DNA of 64,000 nt. Source: Pedobacter sp. Leaf176. GTDB taxonomy: Bacteria; Bacteroidota; Bacteroidia; Sphingobacteriales; Sphingobacteriaceae. Each line of letters starts with the position of its first letter. Position 1 is the first letter of the stretch. Below are positions 33,579 to 42,810 of the stretch, piece after piece. The position numbers and the translations under genes were made by a program. The DNA lies in contig NZ_LMPD01000002.1 in NCBI RefSeq assembly GCF_001424305.1, forward strand, positions 502,280-566,279, given 5' to 3'. The notes below the pieces were generated by a model, which ran no database searches, had not been told where the DNA came from, and saw only the letters and a list, made by a program, of their open reading frames with translations.

Positions 33579-35174
33579 ATGAGAAAAATATTAGTTCTAT
33601 TGATTGCATTGATAACAGGCGTAGCTTTTTTGACATTCCTGTATTTTTCTAAATTGAACAATGAGAATAATATTAAAGATTTAGCGCTTCAATCGGCTAC
33701 AAATAATGCTGCAATCCTAGTGGCCTTCCAAAACGACAAAGGTTTTTACCAAATTATTGAAGGACAGGATTTGATCCAGCAGGTTTTAGGAAATGAGAAG
33801 ATGGCGCTATTGAGGAGCTTGAAAGACAATATTATTAATGATAATATTTTGAACAGCTACTTCTCAAATCAACAGATTTACCTCAGCGTTCTACCTGATG
33901 AAGATAAAAAGCTGAATTTTTTAATTACTGTTCAGCTACAGGAAGATAAAAATTACCGTCAGTTTTTCAACTATTTAAAAAGCAGGAAAGCAGTTTCTAA
34001 AAGAACAGATCAACTATTCACCATTAACTTTAGTAAAAATATTACCTTTTTCGTAGGCGTTCAAGATCAGGTTCTAACAATTTCCACATCCAGAAAATTA
34101 ATTGACAATGCTGCCGTTAGGTTGGATGAAAACCCATTTACTGAATATATTAAGGATAATAGTTTACTAAATAAAAACGTGCTGGCAAATCTATACATCA
34201 ACTTTAACCAGGCGCCATTATTATTAAAAAATATTTTGGCGGGTAAAATGAATGGTGAATTGGGGCTTTTTGAAAAACAAAATAGCTTTGCTTCACTAAA
34301 TTATAATTTCAGCAAAGAGAAAATACTTTTTAATGGCAATACCGAACTAAAAGCCAGCGACAATTATTTAAAGCTTTTTGAGCATATACCCGCACAGACC
34401 ATTAGCATTACTAATTTGTTACCTGACAATACATCAAACTACAGTCTGTATGCATATGATAATTACAAAGACTGGCTACAAAAGCTTATTGCATGGCAGT
34501 TGAATAAAGAGGAAACCACAAAAGTTGATGCTTTGGTGAAATCGGTAAAAAATGAATTCAGGGTTGATTTAAATTCTATTTTCCGGCCATATGTTAAAAA
34601 CCAGTTTATCAGTTTCCAGCTAAGCACGTCCGAAAAACTTGGCGCTGTCGCCTTATCGAACGGAGAAAAAGTGAAACAGTTGCTTATTGATGTTAGCACA
34701 GATTATAGTGATGAAATCAAGATTTTTAAATCTACAGACATATTATATGCCTTTTTCGGAGCGCCTTTTAAAAAATTTCGTCGTCCATATTACACCATAA
34801 TTGATAACAATTTAGTTTTTGCAAATAACGCAAGCACTGTACAGGCGTTTTTAAGCAGCTATAAAGATAATCGGTTATTAATTGAGTTGCCACAATACCA
34901 GGATGCGCTGAACCAACTTTCTACAACATCGAATGTTAGCTACTACGTTAACATAAAAAACTCGGCTGAAATATTCAGGGGAAATGTATTAGCACCATTT
35001 TACAAACATGTTCGGGCTGATAGCGGATTGAAAAATTTTGATACATTTTACTATCAAATGAGTGCCGACAAAAACAAATTTATCACTAACGTGCTTTTAA
35101 ACAAATATTTAAAGACCGAAATACCAGATTCAACCATCAATCGTTTATATCAAAACCAGGAAAACGCAAATTAA
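33579..35174 (+). CDS. Hypothetical membrane-anchored exported protein (531 aa)
   Basis: Not recognised as a named family. One N-terminal helix (ILVLLIALITGVAFLTFLYF) acts as anchor or uncleaved signal; the remainder is a large extracytoplasmic domain with repeated strand-helix patterns (INDNILNSYFSNQQIYLSVL, INFSKNITFFVGVQDQVLTI). No lipobox or catalytic motif seen. The next gene, for a DUF5723 outer-membrane protein, starts at the base after its stop, so the two are almost certainly one operon and may act together in the envelope. Confidence 0.7.
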   Translation: MRKILVLLIALITGVAFLTFLYFSKLNNENNIKDLALQSATNNAAILVAFQNDKGFYQIIEGQDLIQQVLGNEKMALLRSLKDNIINDNILNSYFSNQQIYLSVLPDEDKKLNFLITVQLQEDKNYRQFFNYLKSRKAVSKRTDQLFTINFSKNITFFVGVQDQVLTISTSRKLIDNAAVRLDENPFTEYIKDNSLLNKNVLANLYINFNQAPLLLKNILAGKMNGELGLFEKQNSFASLNYNFSKEKILFNGNTELKASDNYLKLFEHIPAQTISITNLLPDNTSNYSLYAYDNYKDWLQKLIAWQLNKEETTKVDALVKSVKNEFRVDLNSIFRPYVKNQFISFQLSTSEKLGAVALSNGEKVKQLLIDVSTDYSDEIKIFKSTDILYAFFGAPFKKFRRPYYTIIDNNLVFANNASTVQAFLSSYKDNRLLIELPQYQDALNQLSTTSNVSYYVNIKNSAEIFRGNVLAPFYKHVRADSGLKNFDTFYYQMSADKNKFITNVLLNKYLKTEIPDSTINRLYQNQENAN

Positions 35175-36584
35175 ATGAAGAAACTTCTACTTGCCCTAAT
35201 TTTATCCTCAACATTTACAATTTCTTTTGCACAGCAGTATGCGCTTTTTGGCTCTAAGACTATGTTTGATGCATTTGAAAATCCGTCGCAAAAATCTTTT
35301 ACCTTAGATTCGTCGAGAAGATTTTCTTCAAACTTTTTTCTACCTTATTTCGGCGTTAACGGGGCAAACCGGGGTGATGCCGAATCTGTAATAAGACGGA
35401 TTATTGTGGATGGCGTTAACGATACGAGAGCGCTGCCTATAGGTGCTGGCACATTAAATCATTTTTACGAAAACAGCAATGTTTATGTATTAACATTACG
35501 CATATTTCAATCTTATAAATATCAGAAGGAAATGGGATTTGCCTGGCAAATCCGGTCGGATGCTCAAATAGACTATACCAATGAGACCATTGCTATTTTC
35601 GATTCGTTTAGGAGATTTCCGGAAAAAACGCCTCTAAGAAATATTTTCAATACTAAAGGTTATCAGCAATCTTATCATCAATTTAGTTTTACCTATCGCG
35701 AAAACTATAACAAACGATTAGCATTTGGAGTAAAAGCAAGTTTGCTTAGTGGAATAGTTTATAACGATTTGAATATCTCTGACTCTTATCTATACATTAA
35801 CCCTGAATCCAATTCATTAGACATCGGCCTTACCGGCAGGTATTCCAGCAACTTTAATAATCAAAACAAAATTAACCGGAACAACTTCATACCAACATTC
35901 AGAAATCCTGGATTATCTGCAGGTTTCAGTGCAAATTACACTACAAAAAAAGGCTTATTTTTAATGGCTAATATTAAAGATCTAGGATTCATATGGTGGA
36001 GACATAACACCAATAGTACAATAGTAAATGCCAATAAAACCATCAATGACATCTCCGCTAATCAAAAAAATGTTAATAATGGAATAACTGACATTTTTGA
36101 ACTTTCCGAAACACCAGAGAAGTTTCTTGCTGCAACAAATGCAAAGGTTGATGTTTACCTTTCAAAATCTTACGGAATGTATACTCCGGCCCTGGCAATA
36201 TCAAAAAATCTTTTTTATAAGGGTGGCGATATCGCTTTCGTTAACACCTTTAAATACAATAATTTTGCAGGCAGTGTTACGCCGCTTTACAACCTTAATG
36301 AAATATTTATGGTTGGCTTGCAGGGAAAATATCAGACCCCGAATTTTGAGATTTTTATGGGTACAGATAACTTAATATCAACGGCTAGTACGGCTAGAAA
36401 TGTTATCAAAAATGACTACACCGTTGGTAGTGGACCAAATGCTGCTTCGTTTTATATGGGGGTAGGAATTAAATTTGGCAATATTGTTAACCACCCGCAA
36501 TTTAGCGATGTCATCCCAGGCATTAATGACAACGAGGGAGGTAGCTTTTTTAAAAATCTATTTTCGATATTTAAAAGAAAATAG
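35175..36584 (+). CDS. DUF5723-type outer-membrane protein (469 aa)
   Basis: Signal peptide (LLLALILSSTFTISFAQQ), then a long beta-rich chain resembling FadL-like/DUF5723 barrels found in Bacteroidota (FSFTYRENYNKRLAFGVKAS, FRNPGLSAGFSANYTTKKGL, PNAASFYMGVGIKFG). Function unknown. It starts directly after the stop of the 531-aa gene. The two proteins probably share a task at the periplasm/outer membrane, but nothing tells which. Confidence 0.75.
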   Translation: MKKLLLALILSSTFTISFAQQYALFGSKTMFDAFENPSQKSFTLDSSRRFSSNFFLPYFGVNGANRGDAESVIRRIIVDGVNDTRALPIGAGTLNHFYENSNVYVLTLRIFQSYKYQKEMGFAWQIRSDAQIDYTNETIAIFDSFRRFPEKTPLRNIFNTKGYQQSYHQFSFTYRENYNKRLAFGVKASLLSGIVYNDLNISDSYLYINPESNSLDIGLTGRYSSNFNNQNKINRNNFIPTFRNPGLSAGFSANYTTKKGLFLMANIKDLGFIWWRHNTNSTIVNANKTINDISANQKNVNNGITDIFELSETPEKFLAATNAKVDVYLSKSYGMYTPALAISKNLFYKGGDIAFVNTFKYNNFAGSVTPLYNLNEIFMVGLQGKYQTPNFEIFMGTDNLISTASTARNVIKNDYTVGSGPNAASFYMGVGIKFGNIVNHPQFSDVIPGINDNEGGSFFKNLFSIFKRK

Positions 36585-36587
36585 TTA

Positions 36588-37274
36588 TTAAACCTTTTTC
36601 TTTGGCTGAGTTAAAACAAAATCTTTGAGGTAAAAAGGTTCAAAATAGGCTAAATCTTCAAAAACCCTGTTATTAAAGGCATTATCGGCTAATGCCGACA
36701 TGTTACCTGCCGAATTAAAATTTGCATCAACAAATATTGCGTTCTTATGCTTTACCGTTTCAGCACATTTTGCGGCTCCATCGCCAATAAATGTTATTGT
36801 ACTTTTCGATAATAATCCAGCGAAGCTATTTTCGTCAATAATTTTAGCTGAAGTAGTTTCAATCAGATTCAGGTTTGAATCGTAAACAGAAGTATAAACT
36901 TCCATCCTTCTGGCATCAATCATCGGACAAACTAATCCCTTATAATCCGGATTTTGAATCAAATATCCTGCTGCCATCATTTCTAATGTCTCTACTGCAA
37001 TTAAAGGCTTTTCTAAGGCATAACAAAGACCTTTAGCGGTAGAAACTCCAATTCTGAGTCCAGTGTAAGAACCCGGCCCTTTACTTATCGTAACTGCATC
37101 TAATTCATTATAACTCAAGCCAGATTTACTCACAACCTCATCGATAAATAATGTGAGGTTACTTGCATGCAGATTCTGACCACTTTCTTCTTTTATTGAT
37201 GTAGTTTGCCCATTAACTGATAATGCAACAGAACAAACAGCAGTTGCTGTTTCTATTAAAAGTATTTTAGCCAT
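36588..37274 (-). CDS. tsaB: tRNA threonylcarbamoyladenosine biosynthesis protein TsaB (228 aa)
   Basis: ASKHA-fold partner of TsaD and TsaE in making the t6A37 tRNA modification. The N-terminal phosphate-loop remnant ILLIETATAVCSVALSV, the family hallmark ISKGPGSYTGLRIGVSTAKG and PMIDARRMEVYTSVYD are clear. The length is normal. It follows yidD by 43 bases. Confidence 0.94.
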   Translation of the reverse strand: MAKILLIETATAVCSVALSVNGQTTSIKEESGQNLHASNLTLFIDEVVSKSGLSYNELDAVTISKGPGSYTGLRIGVSTAKGLCYALEKPLIAVETLEMMAAGYLIQNPDYKGLVCPMIDARRMEVYTSVYDSNLNLIETTSAKIIDENSFAGLLSKSTITFIGDGAAKCAETVKHKNAIFVDANFNSAGNMSALADNAFNNRVFEDLAYFEPFYLKDFVLTQPKKKV

Positions 37275-37317
37275 AATGTAAAGGTGAAAATTAGACTATT
37301 TTATCGTATTTTTTTAT

Positions 37318-37548
37318 TTATGGTACAGGATCGTGACCATGATTGCCCCAGGGATGGCAGCGACCGATACGCTTCAAAGCCATCCAACCGCCTTTAAACG
37401 CACCGTATTTTTTTATCGCTTCAATTCCATACTGAGAACAGGTTGGTGTAAACCTGCAATTTGCGCCCAGCATCGGTGATATAGCATATTGATATGTTCT
37501 TATTAATCCTAAAAAAAAAACGCCGAATATTCTATTTATCAGTTTCAT
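37318..37548 (-). CDS. yidD: Membrane protein insertion efficiency factor YidD (76 aa)
   Basis: Small membrane-associated protein linked to YidC-dependent insertion. Signature [31 protein letters not shown], given here as two parts of one run, with three Cys, and the end [15 protein letters not shown]. The start overlaps the end of rnpA by 17 bases, keeping the usual rpmH-rnpA-yidD order. Confidence 0.95.
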   Translation of the reverse strand: MKLINRIFGVFFLGLIRTYQYAISPMLGANCRFTPTCSQYGIEAIKKYGAFKGGWMALKRIGRCHPWGNHGHDPVP

Positions 37549-37930
37549 CTGGCAGAACTAATTTATGAAAACGTTTAAATGTTGCAATCAACTTTTTTTC
37601 AATGAAGGAAAATTCGTACTTATCTTTTCCAACAAACTGAATTGAAAATAAAAGCAATCCTTTATCAGCAGGAAGTTTTGAATATAAATTAGCTTGTTTA
37701 TTAAGGCGATAGGCTTCGCGGATACGACGTTTAAGCAGGTTACGATCAACTGCTCTTTTGTACCTCTTTTTAGGAACATTAATAACTACCTGGGCCTGAA
37801 CTTCACTTGAAGATTCAACAAAGATATAAGAAACCCGAAATGGGTATAATAAAAAAGAAGAACCGTTTTTAAACAGCAGATCTAAATGTTTTCTGCTGCA
37901 TAACCGTTCTTCTTTCCTGAATGTGTACAT
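37532..37930 (-). CDS. rnpA: Ribonuclease P protein component (132 aa)
   Basis: Protein subunit that helps the RNase P RNA bind precursor tRNA. The core motif is present: [18 protein letters not shown], then [22 protein letters not shown] (RNR box, in two pieces). ATG 37930 ([17 protein letters not shown]) matches the family start; the frame stays open to 37993 without similarity. Lies 66 bases after rpmH. Confidence 0.93.
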   Translation of the reverse strand: MYTFRKEERLCSRKHLDLLFKNGSSFLLYPFRVSYIFVESSSEVQAQVVINVPKKRYKRAVDRNLLKRRIREAYRLNKQANLYSKLPADKGLLLFSIQFVGKDKYEFSFIEKKLIATFKRFHKLVLPDETDK

Positions 37931-37996
37931 ATATTTTTGATTATAACTGCAGATTTTGATCTGCCGATTCCAGTTACCTGGAAAAGCAATCAAAAA

Positions 37997-38155
37997 CTAT
38001 GCTTTATGCTTGCGTTCGTCAGAAACTGTTAATCTTTTTCTTCCTTTAGCACGACGTGATGCTAATACCCGTCTGCCGTTAGCTGTTGCCATTCTTTCGC
38101 GGAAGCCGTGTTTGTTTCTTCTCTTTCTTTGCGAAGGTTGGTATGTTCTTTTCAT
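37997..38155 (-). CDS. rpmH: 50S ribosomal protein L34 (52 aa)
   Basis: Very small basic ribosomal protein. Translation of the minus strand from ATG 38155 gives [20 protein letters not shown], followed by [20 protein letters not shown] and the end [12 protein letters not shown], an unmistakable L34. It is followed by rnpA and yidD, the classical cluster. dnaA and an obvious origin are not nearby. A strong promoter lies 42-72 bases upstream. Confidence 0.97.
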   Translation of the reverse strand: MKRTYQPSQRKRRNKHGFRERMATANGRRVLASRRAKGRKRLTVSDERKHKA

Positions 38156-38196
38156 GACTGTATATTATCTTATTGTAATTTCAAAATTAAGAGGTG

Positions 38197-38227
38197 CAAA
38201 TATAAAGCGATTTCTCTACAATTGCAA
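38197..38227 (-). promoter_or_regulatory. rpmH promoter (TTG-N20-TAnnTTTG)
   Basis: Minus strand: TTG (38227-38225) and TATATTTG (38204-38197), 20 bases apart, with the same spacing and the same TTTGCA trailing bases as the rpmE2 promoter. Confidence 0.78.
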
Positions 38228-38303
38228 GCTTGTTCAATTTTTATTTTATTTAAAACGCGAATGTAATAATTGAAAATAATATGGTTTCAGTTATAAGAAC
38301 CTG

Positions 38304-39038
38304 CTAAAGGCCTAAAGCTGCCTTCAATTTCACATAGCCGGTCTTACTAACAGGTAACCAGATATCCGATTTTAATAACACAACATAACTATCTTTCTCT
38401 TTGAGTTCGATTTTAGTTACCTCGGCAAGATTAATAATATAGGAACGGTGTATTCTTATAAATTGACCAGCATCAAGCGTTTGCTCGAAAAATGCCATCG
38501 TTTTGTTTTTATAAAATGCACCCGCTGATGTACTCAATTTAACATAGTCATCATCTGCTTCTAGATAATTGATATCGGCAACCGGAATAATTTTTATTAT
38601 ACCATCTTTTTTTACTACCACCCTATTATTTTGTGCAGGACTTAGGGCGGCTGCGTCTAAAACTGCCTCGGTATTTTCAGTTTGATTTAACCGTGAAGGC
38701 AGTTTTTTTATTGCGGCATCAAATCGCCCTTTATCTATCGGCTTAAGCAAATAATCAACTGCATTAACCTCAAAAGCCTTAATAGCATATTCATCAAAAG
38801 CTGTTGTAAAAATCACTGCAGGCTTGTCTTCTACTAATTCGAGCATCTCAAAGCCACTAATTTTTGGCATTTGTATATCCAAAAATATAAGATCAGGTTT
38901 ATATTGTGTTATTGCTTTTAAGCCTTCAAAACCATCGCAACATTCTGCAACTACTTCAATTTCTTTATGTTCCGAAAGGTAGAATTTTACAATATCACGT
39001 GCTAGAGGCTCATCATCAATTAGTATGGTCCTAATCAT
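38304..39038 (-). CDS. LytTR-family response regulator (244 aa)
   Basis: Receiver domain (about 1-120) with Asp8-Asp9, phospho-acceptor Asp in LIFLDIQMPKISG, FTTAFDEYA and LLKPIDKG; LytTR DNA-binding domain (about 140-243) with NYLEADDDYVKLS and FIRIHRSYIINLAEV. Its start overlaps the end of the sensor kinase gene by eight bases, so the two are translationally coupled. The LiaF-like gene upstream on the same strand may belong to the same envelope-stress circuit. Confidence 0.93.
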   Translation of the reverse strand: MIRTILIDDEPLARDIVKFYLSEHKEIEVVAECCDGFEGLKAITQYKPDLIFLDIQMPKISGFEMLELVEDKPAVIFTTAFDEYAIKAFEVNAVDYLLKPIDKGRFDAAIKKLPSRLNQTENTEAVLDAAALSPAQNNRVVVKKDGIIKIIPVADINYLEADDDYVKLSTSAGAFYKNKTMAFFEQTLDAGQFIRIHRSYIINLAEVTKIELKEKDSYVVLLKSDIWLPVSKTGYVKLKAALGL

Positions 39039-40077
39039 TTTTCTGTGGAATTTTTAAAGTTGTAATATATAAATTATTTGCCTCAATTTCTGTTTGCAAT
39101 AGGTGTGGGTTTGCAAACAGGAGGTATAATCTACGTTTTATAGCTGTTAAACCAAAGCCGGTTCCACCCGTAGCACGCATTTCAGGGTCGAAAGGATTTT
39201 GAACTTTTAGATGTAGAATATCCTGTTCAACTGAAACATCTATTTTAATTGTGATTGCTGATGACGTATTGTAAAGTCCGAATTTTATCGCATTTTCTAC
39301 AATGGGCTGTAATAATGTTCCCGGTAAACATAGATTAAGTGTGTCCTCTGCTACATTAACTTCGATATTTAAACGATGGCTGAAACGAACTTTTTCAATA
39401 TCCAAATAAAGTTGGATGTATTCCATTTCCTCATCCACAGAAACCCATAGTTCATCATCACGCTTTAAAGTTCCGCGCAGGAAGGAAGCAAGTTTGGTAA
39501 TCATTACCCCCGCTTCTTTTGGATTAACCATAGTAAGTGCAAATACAGAGTTTAAGCTGTTGAAAAGAAAATGAGGCTGCAATTGATGGCGCAGTTTGTT
39601 CAATTCTGCTTCTTTAGCAAGATTTTGAGCCGCTAACAGCCTGCCCTGAGTTTCCGATTGTTCTTCCAGCCTGTACCACAATATATTTGCTAAAGCGCAC
39701 CACGCCAAGCACATAAACGATATCAATCCCCGAAATGAAAATGAAAAATTATAAAAGTCATTGTATTCTTTAAAATCCGCAAAAAGGTATAGTAGAGCAT
39801 ATTTGGCAATGAATATAATCACAAAAGTTAACGCAAGAGTAATTATTAAAACGTATAGAATCCGCTCGTTTTTCGGCTGATAATAGCCTAGCATATTGCT
39901 GATACTCACACAAGCTCCAGCCAATAAAGCGTTGTTAATGGCACTATCTGTACAAGATATTATCCATGAAAAATTCACAACATAATGAAGTCCCAAGGCA
40001 CAAAGAATAGTCCATGCAATTGTTATAATAAAGGCAGTTTTTTGTATTTGGGGGACAGATAGCGGTCTCGTTGTCAA
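39031..40077 (-). CDS. LytS-like sensor histidine kinase (348 aa)
   Basis: Inner-membrane sensor. Four hydrophobic helices in the first 150 residues (IAWTILCALGLHYVV, LIITLALTFVIIFIAKYALL) with no large periplasmic part, then a linker coiled coil, the His_kinase box LRHQLQPHFLFNSLNSVFAL with the phospho-acceptor His, and an HATPase with N-box LLQPIVENAIKFG. It works with the LytTR regulator downstream. Sensing from within the membrane, perhaps of lipid or envelope state, is an inference from the topology. Confidence 0.92.
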   Translation of the reverse strand: MTTRPLSVPQIQKTAFIITIAWTILCALGLHYVVNFSWIISCTDSAINNALLAGACVSISNMLGYYQPKNERILYVLIITLALTFVIIFIAKYALLYLFADFKEYNDFYNFSFSFRGLISFMCLAWCALANILWYRLEEQSETQGRLLAAQNLAKEAELNKLRHQLQPHFLFNSLNSVFALTMVNPKEAGVMITKLASFLRGTLKRDDELWVSVDEEMEYIQLYLDIEKVRFSHRLNIEVNVAEDTLNLCLPGTLLQPIVENAIKFGLYNTSSAITIKIDVSVEQDILHLKVQNPFDPEMRATGGTGFGLTAIKRRLYLLFANPHLLQTEIEANNLYITTLKIPQKND

Positions 40078-40415
40078 AACTTATTTATTTAGTTCAGTTA
40101 AAGTTTTAGTTGGTATTTCAATTTTTCAGATAAGCTTCAACTGATTTCCGGGTCTAAAATCTTTGAACTCACCTCTACTCCATCATTTGGTAACTGTATT
40201 TCTGTTATTTCTCCAACATCAATAAAATCCCGTCATATATTTTTCTCCTTTACAATTTTCAAAGGATATTGTAACCCAAGGCTAAAATTTGGCCTTATTT
40301 TTTTACCGAAACTATTGTTTGTCCGTAGTTAGTTTGTGTGTTCGTTAACTTTGGCTAATAATACCCTTTGCCACAAATAATCCGCTAAATACAAGCTAAC
40401 TGCGAATTTTTATTT
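40078..40415 (-). other. 338-base gap with a coding-like fragment
   Basis: No intact gene. Near the kinase start is a fragment with coding character (next entry). At 40279-40297 a short AAGGC/GCCTT hairpin is seen without a T run. The rest holds nothing recognisable. Confidence 0.4.
40137..40236 (-). pseudogene. Coding-like fragment with Shine-Dalgarno, possibly frameshifted leader peptide
   Basis: Minus strand: AAAGGAG (40251-40245) lies eight bases before ATG 40236. That ATG runs only five codons to a stop, but one frame over, 31 codons are open (40232-40140) with strong purine-first codon bias, reading ...DFIDVGEITEIQLPNDGVEV... and ending DPEIS before TGA at 40137. A single-base change near the ATG would join the two into a 32-residue peptide. 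Either a decayed gene remnant or a regulated leader peptide 60 bases before the sensor kinase. It could be chance. Confidence 0.25.
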
Positions 40416-41177
40416 TCAAAAACTTTTAATTTCTATTCCTCCGAACATCACTGTTCCGTTAATAGTCAATATTTTTTGTATCGCTCCGGCCTGCATTAAA
40501 TGACCTCGTTTATCTTCTATGCTTCCAAATATCGGTGTCCCATTTGTTTTAATTACCCAGTTTGGCGGAACGATTAATTTGACACCACCGAAAACTGCTG
40601 TAATATCAAAAACCGCATTTTCGGTGAAGTCTGCTTGTGTTAAGTTGATATCAGCCCCTCCAAAAACTACATTGATGTCGCCCCCTCTTAAATTTTTTGA
40701 ATAAACAATTTGATTGCTTGCGCCGAAAATGGCTGTTGCTTCTACAAAATCCTGGCTGTTCGCGTTTTTAGGCAAACCCTGATTTAAGTCATCAACTCCC
40801 GCATTAAAACTGTTTGTAGCCCGATTTTTTCTTCTACTTAAAAAATCTCCTTTCGGCTTCAACACTAAATAGCCTCCTAAAATTACCAGACCAATACCTA
40901 AGGCGTATTTCGAGGCATCAAAGTCCAGCCCGGTTATATCATCAATGGTATAATATGAGCCGATTAAAACCATGATCAACCAACCAGCGCCCTTAAAATT
41001 TCTCCTTACACCAACAAAGATCCCTATTACCAATAAAAATGTATGCCAGCTGAATACCCAGTGAGGGATGTCGAAACCCATATTATCTAAAAGGAATGCC
41101 AAACCGATTATTACGATTACCAAGCCACTCAGCATCCTGCCAGAACGATTAGTAGTTATATTATTTAAATTTTCCAT
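40416..41177 (-). CDS. LiaF-like membrane protein (253 aa)
   Basis: Protein with an N-terminal LiaI/LiaF-type membrane domain of four helices (LSGLVIVIIGLAFLLDNMGF, FLLVIGIFVGVRR, YALGIGLVILGGYLVL) and a C-terminal soluble beta-helix domain with repeats EATAIFGASNQIVYSKN, GGDINVVFGGADINL, ITAVFGGVKLIVP and INGTVMFGGIEIK. In Firmicutes LiaF restrains a cell-envelope stress kinase. Here it precedes a LytS/LytTR pair on the same strand, a setting that suggests a similar regulatory link, though a 338-base gap separates them. Confidence 0.82.
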   Translation of the reverse strand: MENLNNITTNRSGRMLSGLVIVIIGLAFLLDNMGFDIPHWVFSWHTFLLVIGIFVGVRRNFKGAGWLIMVLIGSYYTIDDITGLDFDASKYALGIGLVILGGYLVLKPKGDFLSRRKNRATNSFNAGVDDLNQGLPKNANSQDFVEATAIFGASNQIVYSKNLRGGDINVVFGGADINLTQADFTENAVFDITAVFGGVKLIVPPNWVIKTNGTPIFGSIEDKRGHLMQAGAIQKILTINGTVMFGGIEIKSF

Positions 41178-41306
41178 TTGTGCAATTGTTAATAATCAAA
41201 AGTATTTATAATCGTCAAACAAATTTACAATTGCCCCTTCAAAATGAGCTTAAAATCGGTAAGTTGCGTTATTTCATCGGTGAAAAAATTTTATTATTTT
41301 AAGAAA

Positions 41307-42179
41307 ATGAAATTGACTTTGTTTTTTATCTGTTTACTTACATCAACAGCACTTTTTGCACAAAATAATAACAATGACTATAAAATTTACGATGTTAAAA
41401 GGCAAAAGATAATCTCTGTTGACCATATCATTTCAGATATGGATAAATCCGATATTTTATTTTACGGCGAAAACCATAATGACTCTATTGCACATTACCT
41501 TGAAGCAGAGTTGTTCAGAAAATTAAATGAAAAATACCCACGTAGAACAGCCCTTTCCCTTGAGATGTTCCACACCGATGTACAACCTATTGTAGATGAA
41601 TACCTTGCAGATTTAATATCTGAAAAAAACTTCATAAAAGAAGGCCGAGCGTGGCCGAACTATAATGATTATCGTCCGCTGATGGAGTATGCAAAGCAAA
41701 ATAAAATTGTAGTTATCGGCTCAAATGCAGCGACCAGGTACAGCAACGCGGTAACAAAAGCTGGTTTGGGGATATTAGAAGCTTTTCCGAAAACATCGCT
41801 GGCTTTTCTTCCCCCATTACCTATCGATACTGCAACGGGCAAATACAATGAACGGTTTTTAGAAACCATGGGAGGTCATGGTACAGGGTCAATGAAAATT
41901 TATCAAACACAAAATCTTTGGGATGCAACAATGGCCTGGTCTATAGCCAATTTCACGAAAAAAAATAATAATTTTAAGGTTTTGCACCTGAATGGGAGAT
42001 TCCATAGCGATGAAAAGCTTGGAACCATAGCGAAACTCCTGAGATATGAGCCAAAATTAAATATTTTAAATATCTCCTCATTTTCCGATGAAAGTTTTGA
42101 TGATCCAGATTGGAATAAGTTTGAAAACCTTGCAGATTATATTATTATTACCAATCCAAAAGCCAAGAGGAACTTTTAA
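41307..42179 (+). CDS. ChaN-like exported protein, haem-binding uptake family (290 aa)
   Basis: Signal peptide (MKLTLFFICLLTSTALFAQ) at ATG 41307; the frame stays open to 41244 without purpose. The ChaN/TIKI-like core is visible: MDKSDILFYGENHNDSIAHY with conserved Glu-His, RTALSLEMFHTDVQPIVDEY, and GRFHSDEKLGTIAKLL. Family members bind haem or are putative metalloproteases; the motif does not decide between these. Standard length, followed by a terminator. Confidence 0.82.
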   Translation: MKLTLFFICLLTSTALFAQNNNNDYKIYDVKRQKIISVDHIISDMDKSDILFYGENHNDSIAHYLEAELFRKLNEKYPRRTALSLEMFHTDVQPIVDEYLADLISEKNFIKEGRAWPNYNDYRPLMEYAKQNKIVVIGSNAATRYSNAVTKAGLGILEAFPKTSLAFLPPLPIDTATGKYNERFLETMGGHGTGSMKIYQTQNLWDATMAWSIANFTKKNNNFKVLHLNGRFHSDEKLGTIAKLLRYEPKLNILNISSFSDESFDDPDWNKFENLADYIIITNPKAKRNF

Positions 42180-42183
42180 AAGG

Positions 42184-42215
42184 AAAGGGCCTGCATTTTT
42201 TTTTGCAGACCCTTT
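42184..42215. terminator. Shared terminator between the ChaN-like gene and mscL
   Basis: AAAGGGCCTGCA (42184-42195) pairs with TGCAGACCCTTT (42204-42215), with one mismatch, around a T loop, followed by more T on the plus strand. It sits between two convergent genes and can serve both. Confidence 0.85.
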
Positions 42216-42217
42216 TT

Positions 42218-42664
42218 TTATGCCTTGCTTTTAAGCAAATCTCTTATTTCAGTTAATAAAACTTCTTCTTTTGTTGGTGCCGGTGGAGCTGCTGCAACCA
42301 CAGCTTCTTCCTTACGTTTCAAGGAATTTATAGCTTTGATCATTATAAAAATAACTAAAGCGAGCAATAGAAAGTTAATAGCTACGGTTATAAAATTCCC
42401 GTAGGCCAAAATTGCTGCACCATCTATTTTTTTTGCGTCAGCCAAAGGAGTTCCATCCTGGACTGTTCCCCTTAAAACAATATAAAGATTGCTGAAATCG
42501 GGCTTACCGATTATAGCTGCAACAATCGGCATTATTAAATCATTTACCACGCTATCAATGATTTTGCCAAAGGCACCACCAATAATTACTCCGACCGCTA
42601 AGTCCATTACGTTACCCTTTACAGCGAATTCTTTAAATTCTTTTACAAAGCCCATATAATTCAA
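42218..42664 (-). CDS. mscL: Large-conductance mechanosensitive channel (148 aa)
   Basis: Emergency release valve opened by membrane tension on hypo-osmotic shock. N-terminal helix [22 protein letters not shown]1 with [20 protein letters not shown], periplasmic loop, TM2 [20 protein letters not shown] and a C-terminal bundle ([14 protein letters not shown]). Family length. The first ATG is at 42664, but ATG 42655 (MGFVKEF) matches the usual start better. Confidence 0.96.
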   Translation of the reverse strand: MNYMGFVKEFKEFAVKGNVMDLAVGVIIGGAFGKIIDSVVNDLIMPIVAAIIGKPDFSNLYIVLRGTVQDGTPLADAKKIDGAAILAYGNFITVAINFLLLALVIFIMIKAINSLKRKEEAVVAAAPPAPTKEEVLLTEIRDLLKSKA

Positions 42665-42810
42665 TTAAGTTTCGAATGATTTTCATCGAATTTAAGAAAC
42701 ATTAGCTTCTAAACAAACGTTTACCGAATTATTATGTGATGCACTAAAATCAATTCTAAGCAGAATATGAGATGATTTGTTTATTTTTGCGCTACTCTTT
42801 TATATAAAAT

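Noticed and set aside
38156..38303. Chromosome origin near rpmH
   Set aside because: Neither dnaA nor clustered DnaA boxes were seen around rpmH; in many Bacteroidota this cluster is not at the origin.
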